Assembly: GCA_002483445.1 (NCBI GenBank)
Contig: DLHY01000007.1
Location: 163,737 to 227,736, forward strand
Direction of reading: 5' to 3'
DNA length: 64,000 nucleotides
Source of the DNA: Blastocatellia bacterium UBA7656
Lineage (GTDB): Bacteria > Acidobacteriota > Blastocatellia > UBA7656
The notes below the pieces were generated by a model that was not told the origin of the DNA, ran no database searches, and saw only the letters and a program-made list of their open reading frames with translations. Position numbers and translations under genes: made by a program. Below are positions 42,899 to 52,902 of this stretch, piece after piece. Every line of letters starts with the position of its first letter. Position 1 is the stretch's first letter.

Positions 42899-44956
42899 AT
42901 GCGCAGTGTAAAAGAAAATGGCAAGACCAGCAATCGTCGCGTTCGGTTCGCGCAGTTTTTTATGATCGTTCTGTTATCCGGGATACTCTGGATACCGGGA
43001 GCTTCAATCGCGGTTCAACAACAGGATTTTCCCGAAAGGGCCATCGCTCATGCCGCTCAACTCTACAAAGTTCCAGCGAGCCAACTCATGATTACCAATA
43101 GCGCATGGCTTGCAGGGAAAATATTTCGAGCAAAAGTGTTCGATAAAGTATCCGGCGATATTTACGTTGTGAGCCTTCACAGGTCAGGGCAATCGGCGGA
43201 TGAGCAAGAGATAGAAGACTTGATGAGAGATGAAAGAGAAAAAGCGTTCATTGGAAAGATCGAGGCGAGTCTGAAGAGAAAGATTGATGATGATCCTTTC
43301 AATACCTCCAGCGTGGTGATTTGGGCCAATCCTCCGGAATTACCCCGTGAAGAATGGAAGGCATCCCTGGCGGCTGGCAACAGAGAGCAAGTCATGAGTC
43401 AGGCAAGGATTATGCACTCCGAGGCCAAATCAGATGTTCTTGATTTCCTGGAGAGATCGTCCATCAAGGTGAAGTATGACTCTCCAATAACGCCAGCCAT
43501 GGCCCTGGATGTCCCTAATTCTCTGTTGTCGCTTATAGCGAATCTACCGCAGGTAGCCCGGATATATCCTCTGACACATCCTCAACCATTGCTCAATACT
43601 TCGATTAAGACCATAAAGGCGGAAAAAGTATGGGCTGCGGGCTTCACGGGAGCAGGGATAAAGGTAGCGGTTGTTGAATCAACGTTTCCGCCTCCTAATT
43701 TCGGATCCGCCATTTCTAGCAACAACCCGTATCTAGGACCAATCGCCATCGCCGCCTATTATGCTCCAAGCTCTCCGATATATAGTAACCACGCTGCATA
43801 CGTGGCCGGAGTGATTGCCAGCACACATGCAACCTACAGAGGGGTAAGCTATGGCGTTTCTCGGCCTAATGACTTGCTGAGTGGAAATGCCTTTGATCCA
43901 GGCGGGGCAGGTTTATTAGCTACTACGGATTGGGCTGTAGCCAATGGCGCTAACGTGATCAATCAAAGCTGGGGAGATCATCCTGACATCATCTGTGAAA
44001 ATACCAATGCTTCTCCGAAGCAATGTACCAATAATGATTTTCCTCAGCCAATAGAGCCAAAGGTATGTTGTTGGAAACCTGGTTTGGTCAACAGCATTGA
44101 TGCTGATATCTTTGCAATTCATGATGACTACCTGGTTAGCAACTATCAGGTCGCTATCGTTTGCGCAAACGGTAATGACTTTTGGAAGCCCACTGTCAGC
44201 CCTGCGCACGGGTACAACGTAATAGGCGTTGGGTCATTTGATCATCAAGGCACCAAGAGTTGGTCTGATGACATATTTTCCGGCGGCAATTCGTACCTGA
44301 ACCCCAAGTCACCGCACAATGACAGGGAGAAGCCAGAGTTGACAGCGCCGGGGCATGTTTACAGCACCATTGAACTCTCACCGTGGGTGCGCACTCCTTC
44401 AGATGGCCCTGCTCTCACAGGTACCAGTTTTGCTGCCCCTCATGTGACAGGCACGGCTGCACTGTTGATGCAGGTCAAGTCTTCGCTCAAGACTAGACCA
44501 GACGAGCTAAAAGCGGTGCTGATGGCCTCAGCCATACATAATATCGTTGGCAACACGCGGTTAAGCAATGAAGACGGAGCAGGCGGGCTTGAAGCTTATG
44601 CCGCGTATCAAACAGTCGTTAATGGCAGGTCAGGGATTACGTCCGGCCCTGGCGATATCAAGAATTGCAGAGGCGTGAGTTTCAATGCCACAGCCGGTCA
44701 GAAAGTAAGATTCACGATTTGCTGGCTTTCCTCTGTGAATACGGCAACCAACCAGGACACGATAAACGATATCGATCTTTCAGTCAGAAGCCCCGGCGGA
44801 TTCACGATTGCGACCTCAACCAGTTTTGACAACAACTTTGAGATTGTCGAGTTCACCGCGCCAGAAACAGGCACGTATTATGCTGCGGGCTGCTTCAAAG
44901 GAGGCGGCAGTCCCTTCTTCCTGCCGAGTTTCGCGTGGGCTTACCATTTGCAGTAA
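42899..44956 (+). CDS. Secreted S8-family (subtilisin-like) serine peptidase
   Basis: The 685-residue protein has a signal anchor (about 17-40), a propeptide-like N-terminal region and a subtilase domain from about 235. The serine site GTSFAAPHV (S510), the histidine site SNHAAYVAG (H298) and the oxyanion region VCANGND are clear. At the usual aspartate position (VAVVDTG) the sequence reads VAVVEST, giving E260. The C-terminal 110 residues form a beta-rich domain. AAAGGAG precedes ATG 42899. Base composition is AT-richer than most neighbours. The FG-GAP gene follows after 13 bases, so both are likely co-expressed. Confidence 0.85.
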   Translation: MRSVKENGKTSNRRVRFAQFFMIVLLSGILWIPGASIAVQQQDFPERAIAHAAQLYKVPASQLMITNSAWLAGKIFRAKVFDKVSGDIYVVSLHRSGQSADEQEIEDLMRDEREKAFIGKIEASLKRKIDDDPFNTSSVVIWANPPELPREEWKASLAAGNREQVMSQARIMHSEAKSDVLDFLERSSIKVKYDSPITPAMALDVPNSLLSLIANLPQVARIYPLTHPQPLLNTSIKTIKAEKVWAAGFTGAGIKVAVVESTFPPPNFGSAISSNNPYLGPIAIAAYYAPSSPIYSNHAAYVAGVIASTHATYRGVSYGVSRPNDLLSGNAFDPGGAGLLATTDWAVANGANVINQSWGDHPDIICENTNASPKQCTNNDFPQPIEPKVCCWKPGLVNSIDADIFAIHDDYLVSNYQVAIVCANGNDFWKPTVSPAHGYNVIGVGSFDHQGTKSWSDDIFSGGNSYLNPKSPHNDREKPELTAPGHVYSTIELSPWVRTPSDGPALTGTSFAAPHVTGTAALLMQVKSSLKTRPDELKAVLMASAIHNIVGNTRLSNEDGAGGLEAYAAYQTVVNGRSGITSGPGDIKNCRGVSFNATAGQKVRFTICWLSSVNTATNQDTINDIDLSVRSPGGFTIATSTSFDNNFEIVEFTAPETGTYYAAGCFKGGGSPFFLPSFAWAYHLQ

Positions 44957-44969
44957 GGAGGTAATGATC

Positions 44970-46853
44970 ATGTTTTCCCGACATGTAAAATCTTTTCTGT
45001 CTGGATCAAGCTGGCTTGTACAGGCCAGCTTGATTTTAACTTTCCACCCACATCCGCCCGTGCTTTCTTACGCCACTTCTCAATTACAAGCTATAGTGCA
45101 AATCCCCACGCAGGTTGAGATAGGGGAAACACCTGACGACATCATTATCTTTGAGGATGCCCCGGACAACCCGATTCTGGCGGCTGGAGATATCAATGGA
45201 GATGGGATTGACGACCTGGTGCATACTTACAAACGGCCTCCGGTTTCTTTGCCAGCCTCGCTCAAAGCAGGGGTTATATTTGGCAAAAGGGATATAAACT
45301 CCCCAAGTACGATAAACCTTGCCGCTGCCCAACCGGATTTGGCTATCACCGCAGAATCCTTACAGTCAGGAACACGCATAGCCTTCGGGAGCCGTAAGGA
45401 TATAAACGGAGACAACATAGATGAACTTAGTTGGGGAATCAACGGGACTCAAGTACCGGGAGGCCAACAGGCAGACGCGACTTTCATCATGTTTGGCTCG
45501 CAGAATCTACGACCAGGCATGATGGATTTAGCTCAACTACAACCCGACTTGGTTATTCTTGACAGACCTAATGGACTAGCGAGGTTGATTGATCTGGCAG
45601 ACGTAAACGGTGATGGCGCGAAAGACCTGATCTTTAGCGTAGTCCCATTACGAGGCAGCCAAATATCCTATTCTATATTCTTCGGCCCCATTGCGTCCGG
45701 CACGACCATAGACCTACAGACCCAGCAACCCGATGTGTTCATAACGGGTGCTTCAGAGCTTCGTCAGTTCGACAGAATGATAGACATTGCCGACGTCAGC
45801 GGCGACGGCATTGATGACATCATCCTCGGAAGGCCAGGGCGAAGCCCGAACGACAGGATCGAGGCTGGTGAGGTTGATATATTCCTGGGTTCGCCCTCTC
45901 TTGCAAGCGGAACGGTGATCGATCTGTCTCGCGCTCAACCTGACGTGAGGATACTGGGCGCGGTGGGCGGCATGGATTTCAGTTTCGGAGATGCTCTCGG
46001 AAGAGCGATTGAGACAGGAGACATAAACGGCGACGGGATAGACGATATTTTGCTGGGAGTGGTTATCCACTATGGCATTGAGCCGGGAACGCAAACCGGA
46101 TTCCCCGGAGAAGTGTACGTCATATTCGGCTCCGACTCGCTAAAGGGACGTGTGATAGATATTCTCCACAAACAGCATGACCTGACCATAAGAGGAGCCG
46201 ACGGCAACCCTGCCATTTTCAAGTTCGGAGACGCGCTTGGCAGCAGCACCACCTGCTGGGATATAAACGGAGACCAGATAGAAGACATTCTTGTGAGCGC
46301 GCCTGCGGCAGACGGGCTAAAGAACAAGTTCGAAGATTCGGGCGAAGCCTATGTCATCCTCGGTTCACGGATGCTGGAAAGAGGGACGACTATCGAAGTC
46401 GGTCGGAACCAGCAGGACGTAATTATCTTTGCCGGGAATCGGGAGGAGAGGGTAACAGGAATCGGGTTTGCCACAGGCAAGTTCGATTTCAACGGGGATG
46501 GGATATCGGAAATCGTCATCAGAGGAAAACTCAAGGATGATTCTCAACCCGGCCAGCCAGCCCGCAATGTCACGCTTATCTATTTCGGCGGACAGATGCG
46601 CGCGCCTGAAATCACCAAAGTGAAATTCAGCAAAGACTCTTCCGAACTGCTGATATTCGGGATGAACTTCAACGGCGCGACGCAGGTTGAAGTCAACGGG
46701 ATGCTCCTTGATCGCGAAGCAAGGTTCATACTTCATAAGAACCGGCTCGTCGTGGAAGGGGGCAAAAAGGCGTTGAACCTCAAATCGGGCCGCAACCAGA
46801 TAACGGTGATAAGAAAAGGCGCGCGATCAAACACTTTCACTCTCAGGATTTAA
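44970..46853 (+). CDS. Secreted FG-GAP/VCBS beta-propeller protein
   Basis: At least seven repeats carry Ca-binding DxNGDGxDD-type motifs, for example AAGDINGDGIDDLV, DIADVSGDGIDDIILG and TGDINGDGIDDILLG, the hallmark of integrin-alpha-like FG-GAP propellers. A signal segment lies at the N-terminus and the last about 90 residues resemble an IPT/Ig-like domain (ITKVKFSKDSSELLIFGMNF). ATG 44970 lies eight bases after AAGGAGG and gives MFSRHVKSF; the ATG at 44964 is too close. It follows the subtilase by 13 bases and probably partners with it outside the cell. Confidence 0.85.
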   Translation: MFSRHVKSFLSGSSWLVQASLILTFHPHPPVLSYATSQLQAIVQIPTQVEIGETPDDIIIFEDAPDNPILAAGDINGDGIDDLVHTYKRPPVSLPASLKAGVIFGKRDINSPSTINLAAAQPDLAITAESLQSGTRIAFGSRKDINGDNIDELSWGINGTQVPGGQQADATFIMFGSQNLRPGMMDLAQLQPDLVILDRPNGLARLIDLADVNGDGAKDLIFSVVPLRGSQISYSIFFGPIASGTTIDLQTQQPDVFITGASELRQFDRMIDIADVSGDGIDDIILGRPGRSPNDRIEAGEVDIFLGSPSLASGTVIDLSRAQPDVRILGAVGGMDFSFGDALGRAIETGDINGDGIDDILLGVVIHYGIEPGTQTGFPGEVYVIFGSDSLKGRVIDILHKQHDLTIRGADGNPAIFKFGDALGSSTTCWDINGDQIEDILVSAPAADGLKNKFEDSGEAYVILGSRMLERGTTIEVGRNQQDVIIFAGNREERVTGIGFATGKFDFNGDGISEIVIRGKLKDDSQPGQPARNVTLIYFGGQMRAPEITKVKFSKDSSELLIFGMNFNGATQVEVNGMLLDREARFILHKNRLVVEGGKKALNLKSGRNQITVIRKGARSNTFTLRI

Positions 46854-47176
46854 TGTCCCCGCACCAGCCTTGACTTTGTGTGGCGCATATTATAAAAAGG
46901 GCGTCCGTTTTGTGCGCTTCCCTGGGGTCAGTCACCAAATACGTCAGACCTGAGCAATCGCAGGAAAATCAATGGTCGCCTTGCCGGGTGTTGAACATCC
47001 GACGCAGGTCAGAGATTTTGCGCTCGCGCAGGATCAGCCCTTACACAGTCTGTGCTGATCTCTGCTCCTCCCCCTCGCACGATCACTGTCGCTACACCAT
47101 CGATCATTCTGTGATCCTGTGAGTCGCCGCTTCGATACACCTATCAGAGCAGCTTGCTCAAAAGGAGGATGAGAGC

Positions 47177-47761
47177 ATGAATAAGTTTTTCAGATTGTTC
47201 GTTGTAGGTCTTCTGTTTCTGGGACTGACAATAGGCGTTGCGGGCAAAGCCAACACTGCGCGCAATGTGATCAAAGCCCGCGCAGATATCGAGGGCGCTC
47301 CCGGCTCCGGAATCTCAGGCGAAGCCCTGTTCATCCAGACCAATGACGACAGCATACTGCCTACGGTCAAAGTCATCGTCTTCGTGAGAGGATTGCCGCC
47401 GAATACTAAGCACGGCATCCATATTCACGAGAACGGCAGTTGCGCCGACACGACTGTTCCGTTCGGCGGCGCAGGCGGTCACTTCGATCCGGGACCCTTC
47501 AGCCAGTCAAACCCGGACACCAATCACCCCTTTCACATGGGAGACCTGCCGAATCTGGAAGCCAACCGGTTCGGCGTCGCCATCCTGCAACACCAGACCA
47601 GCAGGATAACCTTGTCGGCAGGCCCTCTGAGTGTGTTTGACGCCAACGGCAGCGCCGTCATCGTTCATGGCAATCCCGATCAGGGAATCACAGGCGCGGC
47701 TGGCTCAGGCGTATCGGGCGGCCCGAGGATCGCCTGCGGCGTGATCGAGGCGATTGACTGA
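47177..47761 (+). CDS. sodC: Secreted Cu/Zn superoxide dismutase
   Basis: A signal peptide (MNKFFRLFVVGLLFLGLTIGVAG) leads to the SOD fold. Copper ligands are visible in GIHIHENGSC and VIVHGNP; GGHFDP provides the bridging histidine and NHPFHMGDLPN the zinc histidines and Asp. The disulfide pair is Cys in NGSC and RIACGVIE. It removes superoxide in the periplasm. AAAGGAGG precedes ATG 47177. The upstream gap 46854-47176 shows no convincing gene. Confidence 0.93.
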   Translation: MNKFFRLFVVGLLFLGLTIGVAGKANTARNVIKARADIEGAPGSGISGEALFIQTNDDSILPTVKVIVFVRGLPPNTKHGIHIHENGSCADTTVPFGGAGGHFDPGPFSQSNPDTNHPFHMGDLPNLEANRFGVAILQHQTSRITLSAGPLSVFDANGSAVIVHGNPDQGITGAAGSGVSGGPRIACGVIEAID

Positions 47762-47783
47762 AACGAGAGGTAAGTTCTCTCGA

Positions 47784-47818
47784 CGAGCGGGCGCTCTCTT
47801 TATCCGTGCGCCCGCTCG
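47784..47818 (+). terminator. Hairpin terminator candidate after sodC
   Basis: CGAGCGGGCGC (47784-47794) pairs perfectly with GCGCCCGCTCG (47808-47818). A small CGAGAG/CTCTCG hairpin precedes it. There is no T-run, so it may be a rho-dependent or stabilising structure. Confidence 0.5.
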
Positions 47819-47982
47819 ATAACATCACAGAAATCGCCACAGCCAAATCTCGCTTGCCTTTCCCTCCAGGATTTCAATATCCTAAGTGATCGCAATCGAA
47901 CCATATGAGAAGGGCTGCGAGAGTGTGCATCAATCTCAACCTCGCCCATCCTCGGATATAAACAGACGGAGAAATGATCTAG

Positions 47983-50961
47983 ATGAAACTCATTAACCGC
48001 TTTCGCTCAAGCTCATTACATATCAACCGCCGCGTGATGGCGCGAGCAGCCATTCTCTTTTCTATTATTGCAACACTGATGATCGGCGCTCCTGCTCGCC
48101 GCGCGCAGCAGGATCCCTGCCGAACCATTGGCGGAGGCGGCTCGACCAAGCAATGCTTCGAACAGCCGCTTTATGACATGGCTTTCCTGCTCGACGCGAG
48201 CGGCAGCATCGCGCAGAGGGGCCAGACCTACAACCTCGAACTCGAAGGCGTAATCAATGCGCTTTCGGATCCGACCGTCATACCGCGCGATGGCACGGTG
48301 GCCCTTTCCGTCTTCACCTTCGCAGGCGGCACCAACCTTCAGGTGCCTTTCACCGAGATCAATTCCGAAGCCGCGGCGCAGGCCGTCATCGCCGCGCTTC
48401 AGGCCGCAAAATGCCCGAACATCGGGAGCATCAATCCGCCCTGCCCTACGGGTGAAACCCTGTCTTCCGGCGTTGTTCAACTTGCCAACGCGCACATGAG
48501 CCAGAATCGCCGACCCGGCGCGCGCCGCGCTCTGGTGATGGCGACAGACGGCGTTATCAAAGACGAAGAAGTTCAGCGCACCATCGCTGAAATCGCCATC
48601 GCGCGAAACGCTGCGCTTACTCTCGGCGTCCCGTTCGAATTCGATGTGGTGTTGATGGGACTCGATACGGCGAGTCAGGACTTCGCCGACTCCAAAGCGC
48701 GAGTCGATCAGTTCGTCACGCCTCCACCCGTGGGCGATCTGCCCGGCGCGACGATTGCCATCAACGCGGGCGAATGCAATCAGATGGACGCCGTTTTCGA
48801 TTCCACGGATTGCCAGCGACAGGCAACAGAGTTTGCCGAGATAGCGCGCGACATAATCCGCACAGACGTTCAGCCCATCGAGATCGTTGTCAACTCGCAA
48901 GCCGACACTCCGCCCGGAACGCCCATAGGCCAGACAGTTTCTCTCCGTCAGGCGCTCGAAGCAGCCGCCTGCAATGGCGGAGATGCCTCGATCAGTTTTG
49001 CGGCGTCGCTCATCGGCGCAACTATACAACCGATTGTTCCGCTGCCTCCCATCTCTCAACCCGGCACCGTCATCGACGGATGCGATGGCGAGGATTGCCA
49101 GCCTTCGATCACCATCGACGGATCGATTGTCGAAGCCGACGAAGGTCAGGGCCACGGACTTGTCCTGCGCTCGAACCGTGCTGTCATTCGCGGAGTGCGG
49201 ATAATCAATTTCCCCGATTCGGCAATCTCGCTCAATCCTTTTTGCCCGCGCGATACAGGCGGTCGCAATCTGATCGAAAAGAATTGCTTTGAAGACAACG
49301 GAGTGTCGGGCATCACGATTCTCAATTCGCCCGTCGAAGGCCGGGGCGACAACACGGGAAACACGATTTCACAAAACAAAATTTCAGGCAGCCCTACCCT
49401 GATCGATCTCGGCGGCGATGGCGCGACTGCAAACGATGCGGGCGACGGGGACACCGGCCCGAACACGCTCGTCAATTTCCCCGACGAAATCAACGTCGTT
49501 GCCACCGATGGCACGGTGACTGTAACGGGGCAGGTCAACGGTCCGGCAGCCCTCTGCTCGAAGGTTGAAATATATGGCGTGACGAGTTTCAACATTTCTG
49601 CGGGCGCAACGAACATCGTCATCACCGGCGTGGTATTTCTCGCAGAAGCGACGCCCGATCAGACCGGAGCTTTCAACGCGATGGAAGTTCCAGTCTCGCC
49701 GACAGGAATCTACGCTGCAACAGTCACCGACTGTAGAGGAAACACTTCTGAGATGACTTCAGGGTCGACCATCGCGCAGCCCATGGCGCGGGTCAACCCG
49801 ACATCGGTCGCCTTCGGCAACGTGCAGGTGAATTCGACTGCGCCGACGCGGCAGGTGCAAATCACCAACATCGGCAACGCGCCTCTTACCATCTCGGCCT
49901 GTATGCTCGCTCGCTGCGTCGAAACAGGCCCGAATGATGCGGCGAGATTTATGATAACCGGATGCCCGACCGCGCCGCTCAATCCCGGCCAGCAGGCTAC
50001 GATCACAATAACTTTGCTGACGAACATCTGCGGCCCTGCGCGAATCTGCCTCAATATCAGAAGCAACGATCCGCGCGCTTCCGCCATCACGGTCGAAGTC
50101 ACAGGCAACGTAATCGGCGCGCCACAGGCTCGCGTGACTCTCGAAGGCGGGGGATCATCTCTCGATTTCGGGCGACTGACGGCGACCGCGAAACCGAAAA
50201 AGCGAGCCAGACGTCCGGCGCGCACTTTCACCATCGGAAACATCGGATGCGAGACGCTCTCGATCACCATTCAATCCATACGTCGAACCGGCAGCGATGT
50301 CACGAGCGGCAGGATTTCCAACCCGGATGACAGCGGAATGTTCGTCATCACTCAGGTCGGCGCGGGCGGGGCGGAGACTACCATCACACCGGGCGGCGGC
50401 CCAATCAACATCGCGTCAAATCAGCAGGCGACTTTCCGGGTGCGGTTCAGCCCTGTCATCCCTGCGGTGGCGAATGCCACGACCGGGCTTTCCGCATCGC
50501 AGGTCTTGCCTGATCAGCTTACGTCCGCGATAAACATCTCGCAAAACGGAGGCGCTACGATCACAGTCAACCTCGCGGCCCGCGTCGAGACTGCGTTCCG
50601 GCTGATTCATCCCGATAATCCGCGGCTCACTCCTCTCGTGATGCTCACGAGGACAGGCGCGGAACTGGCCGTGGAGTTTTCCGTTTACGATTCGAACAAG
50701 GATGTCAGCCGCGCTCGCTATGAGTTCTTCGACCGTCGTGGTCGTCAGGTGGGAGACACCTTCGATATAAATCTCTCCGAGGCGATTGCTGACAGAAATC
50801 CTGTGCGCGGCCAGAGCTTCCGCGTGCTTCACCGTTTCGGCGACAGCATCCAGTCGCTTCAAGTCGTGACTGCGCGCATAACAGTATTCGACAGCGAAGG
50901 AAGTCAGGCAGCCGATTCACAAACGGTCGTCGTGACGGGCGCGGCTGCGCGACGACGCTAG
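47983..50961 (+). CDS. Secreted VWA/beta-helix/ASH-domain giant protein
   Basis: The 992-residue protein has a signal-like hydrophobic region near residues 20-38, then a von Willebrand A domain with MIDAS MAFLLDASGSIAQRG. A middle part (about 300-470) resembles a CSLREA/right-handed beta-helix region (SLRQALEAAACNGG, ITIDGS). C-terminally (about 600-870) are choice-of-anchor-D/ASH-like repeats (VNPTSVAFGNVQVNSTAPTR). This mix is typical of large adhesive or matrix proteins. The FecR/Ig-like gene follows after 58 bases with its own Shine-Dalgarno. Confidence 0.85.
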   Translation: MKLINRFRSSSLHINRRVMARAAILFSIIATLMIGAPARRAQQDPCRTIGGGGSTKQCFEQPLYDMAFLLDASGSIAQRGQTYNLELEGVINALSDPTVIPRDGTVALSVFTFAGGTNLQVPFTEINSEAAAQAVIAALQAAKCPNIGSINPPCPTGETLSSGVVQLANAHMSQNRRPGARRALVMATDGVIKDEEVQRTIAEIAIARNAALTLGVPFEFDVVLMGLDTASQDFADSKARVDQFVTPPPVGDLPGATIAINAGECNQMDAVFDSTDCQRQATEFAEIARDIIRTDVQPIEIVVNSQADTPPGTPIGQTVSLRQALEAAACNGGDASISFAASLIGATIQPIVPLPPISQPGTVIDGCDGEDCQPSITIDGSIVEADEGQGHGLVLRSNRAVIRGVRIINFPDSAISLNPFCPRDTGGRNLIEKNCFEDNGVSGITILNSPVEGRGDNTGNTISQNKISGSPTLIDLGGDGATANDAGDGDTGPNTLVNFPDEINVVATDGTVTVTGQVNGPAALCSKVEIYGVTSFNISAGATNIVITGVVFLAEATPDQTGAFNAMEVPVSPTGIYAATVTDCRGNTSEMTSGSTIAQPMARVNPTSVAFGNVQVNSTAPTRQVQITNIGNAPLTISACMLARCVETGPNDAARFMITGCPTAPLNPGQQATITITLLTNICGPARICLNIRSNDPRASAITVEVTGNVIGAPQARVTLEGGGSSLDFGRLTATAKPKKRARRPARTFTIGNIGCETLSITIQSIRRTGSDVTSGRISNPDDSGMFVITQVGAGGAETTITPGGGPINIASNQQATFRVRFSPVIPAVANATTGLSASQVLPDQLTSAINISQNGGATITVNLAARVETAFRLIHPDNPRLTPLVMLTRTGAELAVEFSVYDSNKDVSRARYEFFDRRGRQVGDTFDINLSEAIADRNPVRGQSFRVLHRFGDSIQSLQVVTARITVFDSEGSQAADSQTVVVTGAAARRR

Positions 50962-51019
50962 AGGGCAGATCAAAAGATCGCTTTTGATAAACCGATAACC
51001 GCACACTCAGGAGGCATCG

Positions 51020-52021
51020 ATGATTAAACGAATCAGATATTCTTCAATCACACTATTGCTGATCGCGGCTTTGATGATGAATTTTTCAGTCAAACCAACC
51101 TTAGCCCACGACGACGGGCAGCCGATTCGCCTCTACGCCAACGCGATGGTCGGCCCTGTTGGCCGGGTCGAGTGGACTTATTCGAGCCGGGGCGCGTTCA
51201 CAATAAACGGTCGCGCCTGTCGCAGCGAACAGCTTCTCTGGGGCGGCGAGATTATCGAGTCGCCTTTTGACGCAAGCCTTCGCATCAGTATCGATTCCAT
51301 CGGCGAGGTGACGCTTGCTCGCGGGTCTGCCGCAAAACTGGCGACATCTTACTCAGGCGAACGCGCCTTGATCGCTTCGCTGTTTGCAGGCGAGATCAAA
51401 ATCAATCTTCTGCCCCAGGCCACGGCGCATGTGGAAGCCGGAGACATGACATTCGCCGCATCCGACGGAGCCGCATTTCATATCGATGCGCGAAGCGGCT
51501 CGCCCGCGCTCAAAACCATTGCGGGAGTGGTCGCAATGGGACAAACCACTCAGCGACGTTACGTGGTTCGCCCCATAGGACTCGGATCGGCGATCAGCGT
51601 GCGCGCGCGCGCGACCCGCCAGATTCAGATTCAGGTGACGGATGAAAACGATCAGCCTGTGCCTGATGTGCCGGTCGTCTTCACTGTCGGCACGAGCGGC
51701 GGCCCGGCACTCGGAACCATCGCCACCACGGCTGCGGCTGTCGGCGCGTCCACCTCGACCGTAAGGACAGACCGCCGAGGTCTGGCCGCTGTGATATTTA
51801 CCGCAGGCGATTTGCAGGGCGCGACTTCGATCACGGCGACGGTCGAAGGAACCCGTTTCTCGTGGACTGGCAACATAACGGTCACGGCTGCCGGATTCTG
51901 GACGGGGAGGAAAACGGCCATCGTCGCAGGCATCGGAGCGGGAGTCGCTGTAGGCGTCGCCCTCGGACTGAGGAGCAATGACCCGCTACGCCCGCTGCCG
52001 CCGCCTGACGTGAAACCCTGA
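51020..52021 (+). CDS. Exported FecR-like protein with Ig-like domain
   Basis: After a signal peptide (about 1-29) residues 45-190 resemble a FecR-type beta domain (GEIIESPFDASLRISIDSIGEV, LFAGEIKINLLPQATAHVEAGD). Residues about 205-290 form a Big-1-like Ig domain (QVTDENDQPVPDVPVVFTV). The C-terminus ends in a Gly-rich transmembrane segment (IVAGIGAGVAVGVALGL) and short Pro-rich tail, suggesting inner-membrane anchoring. AGGAGG precedes ATG 51020. It likely belongs with the VWA gene upstream. Confidence 0.78.
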   Translation: MIKRIRYSSITLLLIAALMMNFSVKPTLAHDDGQPIRLYANAMVGPVGRVEWTYSSRGAFTINGRACRSEQLLWGGEIIESPFDASLRISIDSIGEVTLARGSAAKLATSYSGERALIASLFAGEIKINLLPQATAHVEAGDMTFAASDGAAFHIDARSGSPALKTIAGVVAMGQTTQRRYVVRPIGLGSAISVRARATRQIQIQVTDENDQPVPDVPVVFTVGTSGGPALGTIATTAAAVGASTSTVRTDRRGLAAVIFTAGDLQGATSITATVEGTRFSWTGNITVTAAGFWTGRKTAIVAGIGAGVAVGVALGLRSNDPLRPLPPPDVKP

Positions 52022-52059
52022 GCGGTTGCATATCGCTCCTTCTTTAGAAAAATCGAAAA

Positions 52060-52082
52060 GGGCGACCATAGAATGGTCGCCC
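52060..52082 (-). terminator. Intrinsic terminator between convergent genes
   Basis: GGGCGACCA (52060-52068) and TGGTCGCCC (52074-52082) form a perfect nine-base stem. On the minus strand it is followed by TTTTCGATTTTT, so it best serves the ankyrin gene reading leftward; it may also act for the plus-strand gene. Confidence 0.82.
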
Positions 52083-52112
52083 AAAATTTTCAATCCTTAA
52101 ATTTTTTCATTC

Positions 52113-52883
52113 TCACTCAACAGCGCCGCGCTCGCGCAGGAACGCCTCCATCTCGACGCGCTTTCGCGCGATGGCAAAAGCGAGCGGCGTTTTGCCGTCC
52201 TTCATCTTTGCGTTGATATTCGCTCCATGGTCGAGCAGTAATTTAGCGAATTCCAGGTCGCCGTTGAGCGCGGCTTCGTGAAGAGGCGCGAAGCCGCTTT
52301 CAGCCTGTTGAGCATTCACCTTCGCGCCATGAGCTATCAACACGCGGGCGATGGCGACCTGTCTGGCTGCGGCTGCCGAATGAAGCGGCGTGACTTTCAT
52401 CTCCTCTCTGGTGGCCACGTTCACCTCCGCCCCTGCCTCAAGCAAAGCTTCGACTGTTTCCTGATGGCCGAAGAAGACGGCCAGTCCGAGCGGCATGAAG
52501 CCATCCTGTGAGAAAGCATTGGCGAGCGACGCATCGCGTTTCGTCAAAGCGCGCACACGTTTTGTCTGTCCCGTTGCAGCCGCCTCGAAGATATTCAATT
52601 CCAGTCCTGACTCAAGCAGCGCGGCGACAACTTCTTTCTTGCGATAATAGACGGCCTTTATGATAGCTGAAACGCCATCCTCATCTTTTGCGCGCGCCAG
52701 CGTCGCGTCCGATTTGAGCATTTCTTTCACCTTCGCAACATCGCCTTTGGTGACGGCGCTGAGGAATTCTTTTTTCATCTTCGCATCCTCCTGACAGGCG
52801 TAAGCCGGTTCGATTATCATGGCGAACGCCAGTAAATTAACTGCCCAGATCAGTTTCAATGTCCCGCGTGTTTTGGTTTTCAT
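52113..52883 (-). CDS. Exported ankyrin-repeat protein
   Basis: ATG 52883 has GGAG six bases upstream and gives MKTKTRGTLKLIWAVNLLAFAM, a signal peptide. The mature protein is a run of about six ankyrin repeats (DGFMPLGLAVFFGHQETVEALLEAG, TPLHSAAAARQVAIARVLIAHGAKVN). The repeat block aligns strongly with the ankyrin part of the adjacent sigma factor, including EAAATGQTKRV versus EAAAIGQTERV, showing common origin. It starts 19 bases after the sigma gene on the same strand, so the two form an operon. Function is unknown; a regulatory or decoy role is an inference. Confidence 0.82.
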   Translation of the reverse strand: MKTKTRGTLKLIWAVNLLAFAMIIEPAYACQEDAKMKKEFLSAVTKGDVAKVKEMLKSDATLARAKDEDGVSAIIKAVYYRKKEVVAALLESGLELNIFEAAATGQTKRVRALTKRDASLANAFSQDGFMPLGLAVFFGHQETVEALLEAGAEVNVATREEMKVTPLHSAAAARQVAIARVLIAHGAKVNAQQAESGFAPLHEAALNGDLEFAKLLLDHGANINAKMKDGKTPLAFAIARKRVEMEAFLRERGAVE

Positions 52884-52902
52884 TTTTGTCTCCATTTGAT
52901 CG

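Noticed and set aside
42631..42933. Minus-strand open frame of about 100 codons
   Set aside because: It has no ribosome site, covers the leader and start of the subtilase, and its composition is unlike a protein here.
46880..47122. Plus-strand open frame of 80 codons before sodC
   Set aside because: No Shine-Dalgarno, no recognisable domain and unlikely composition; probably random.
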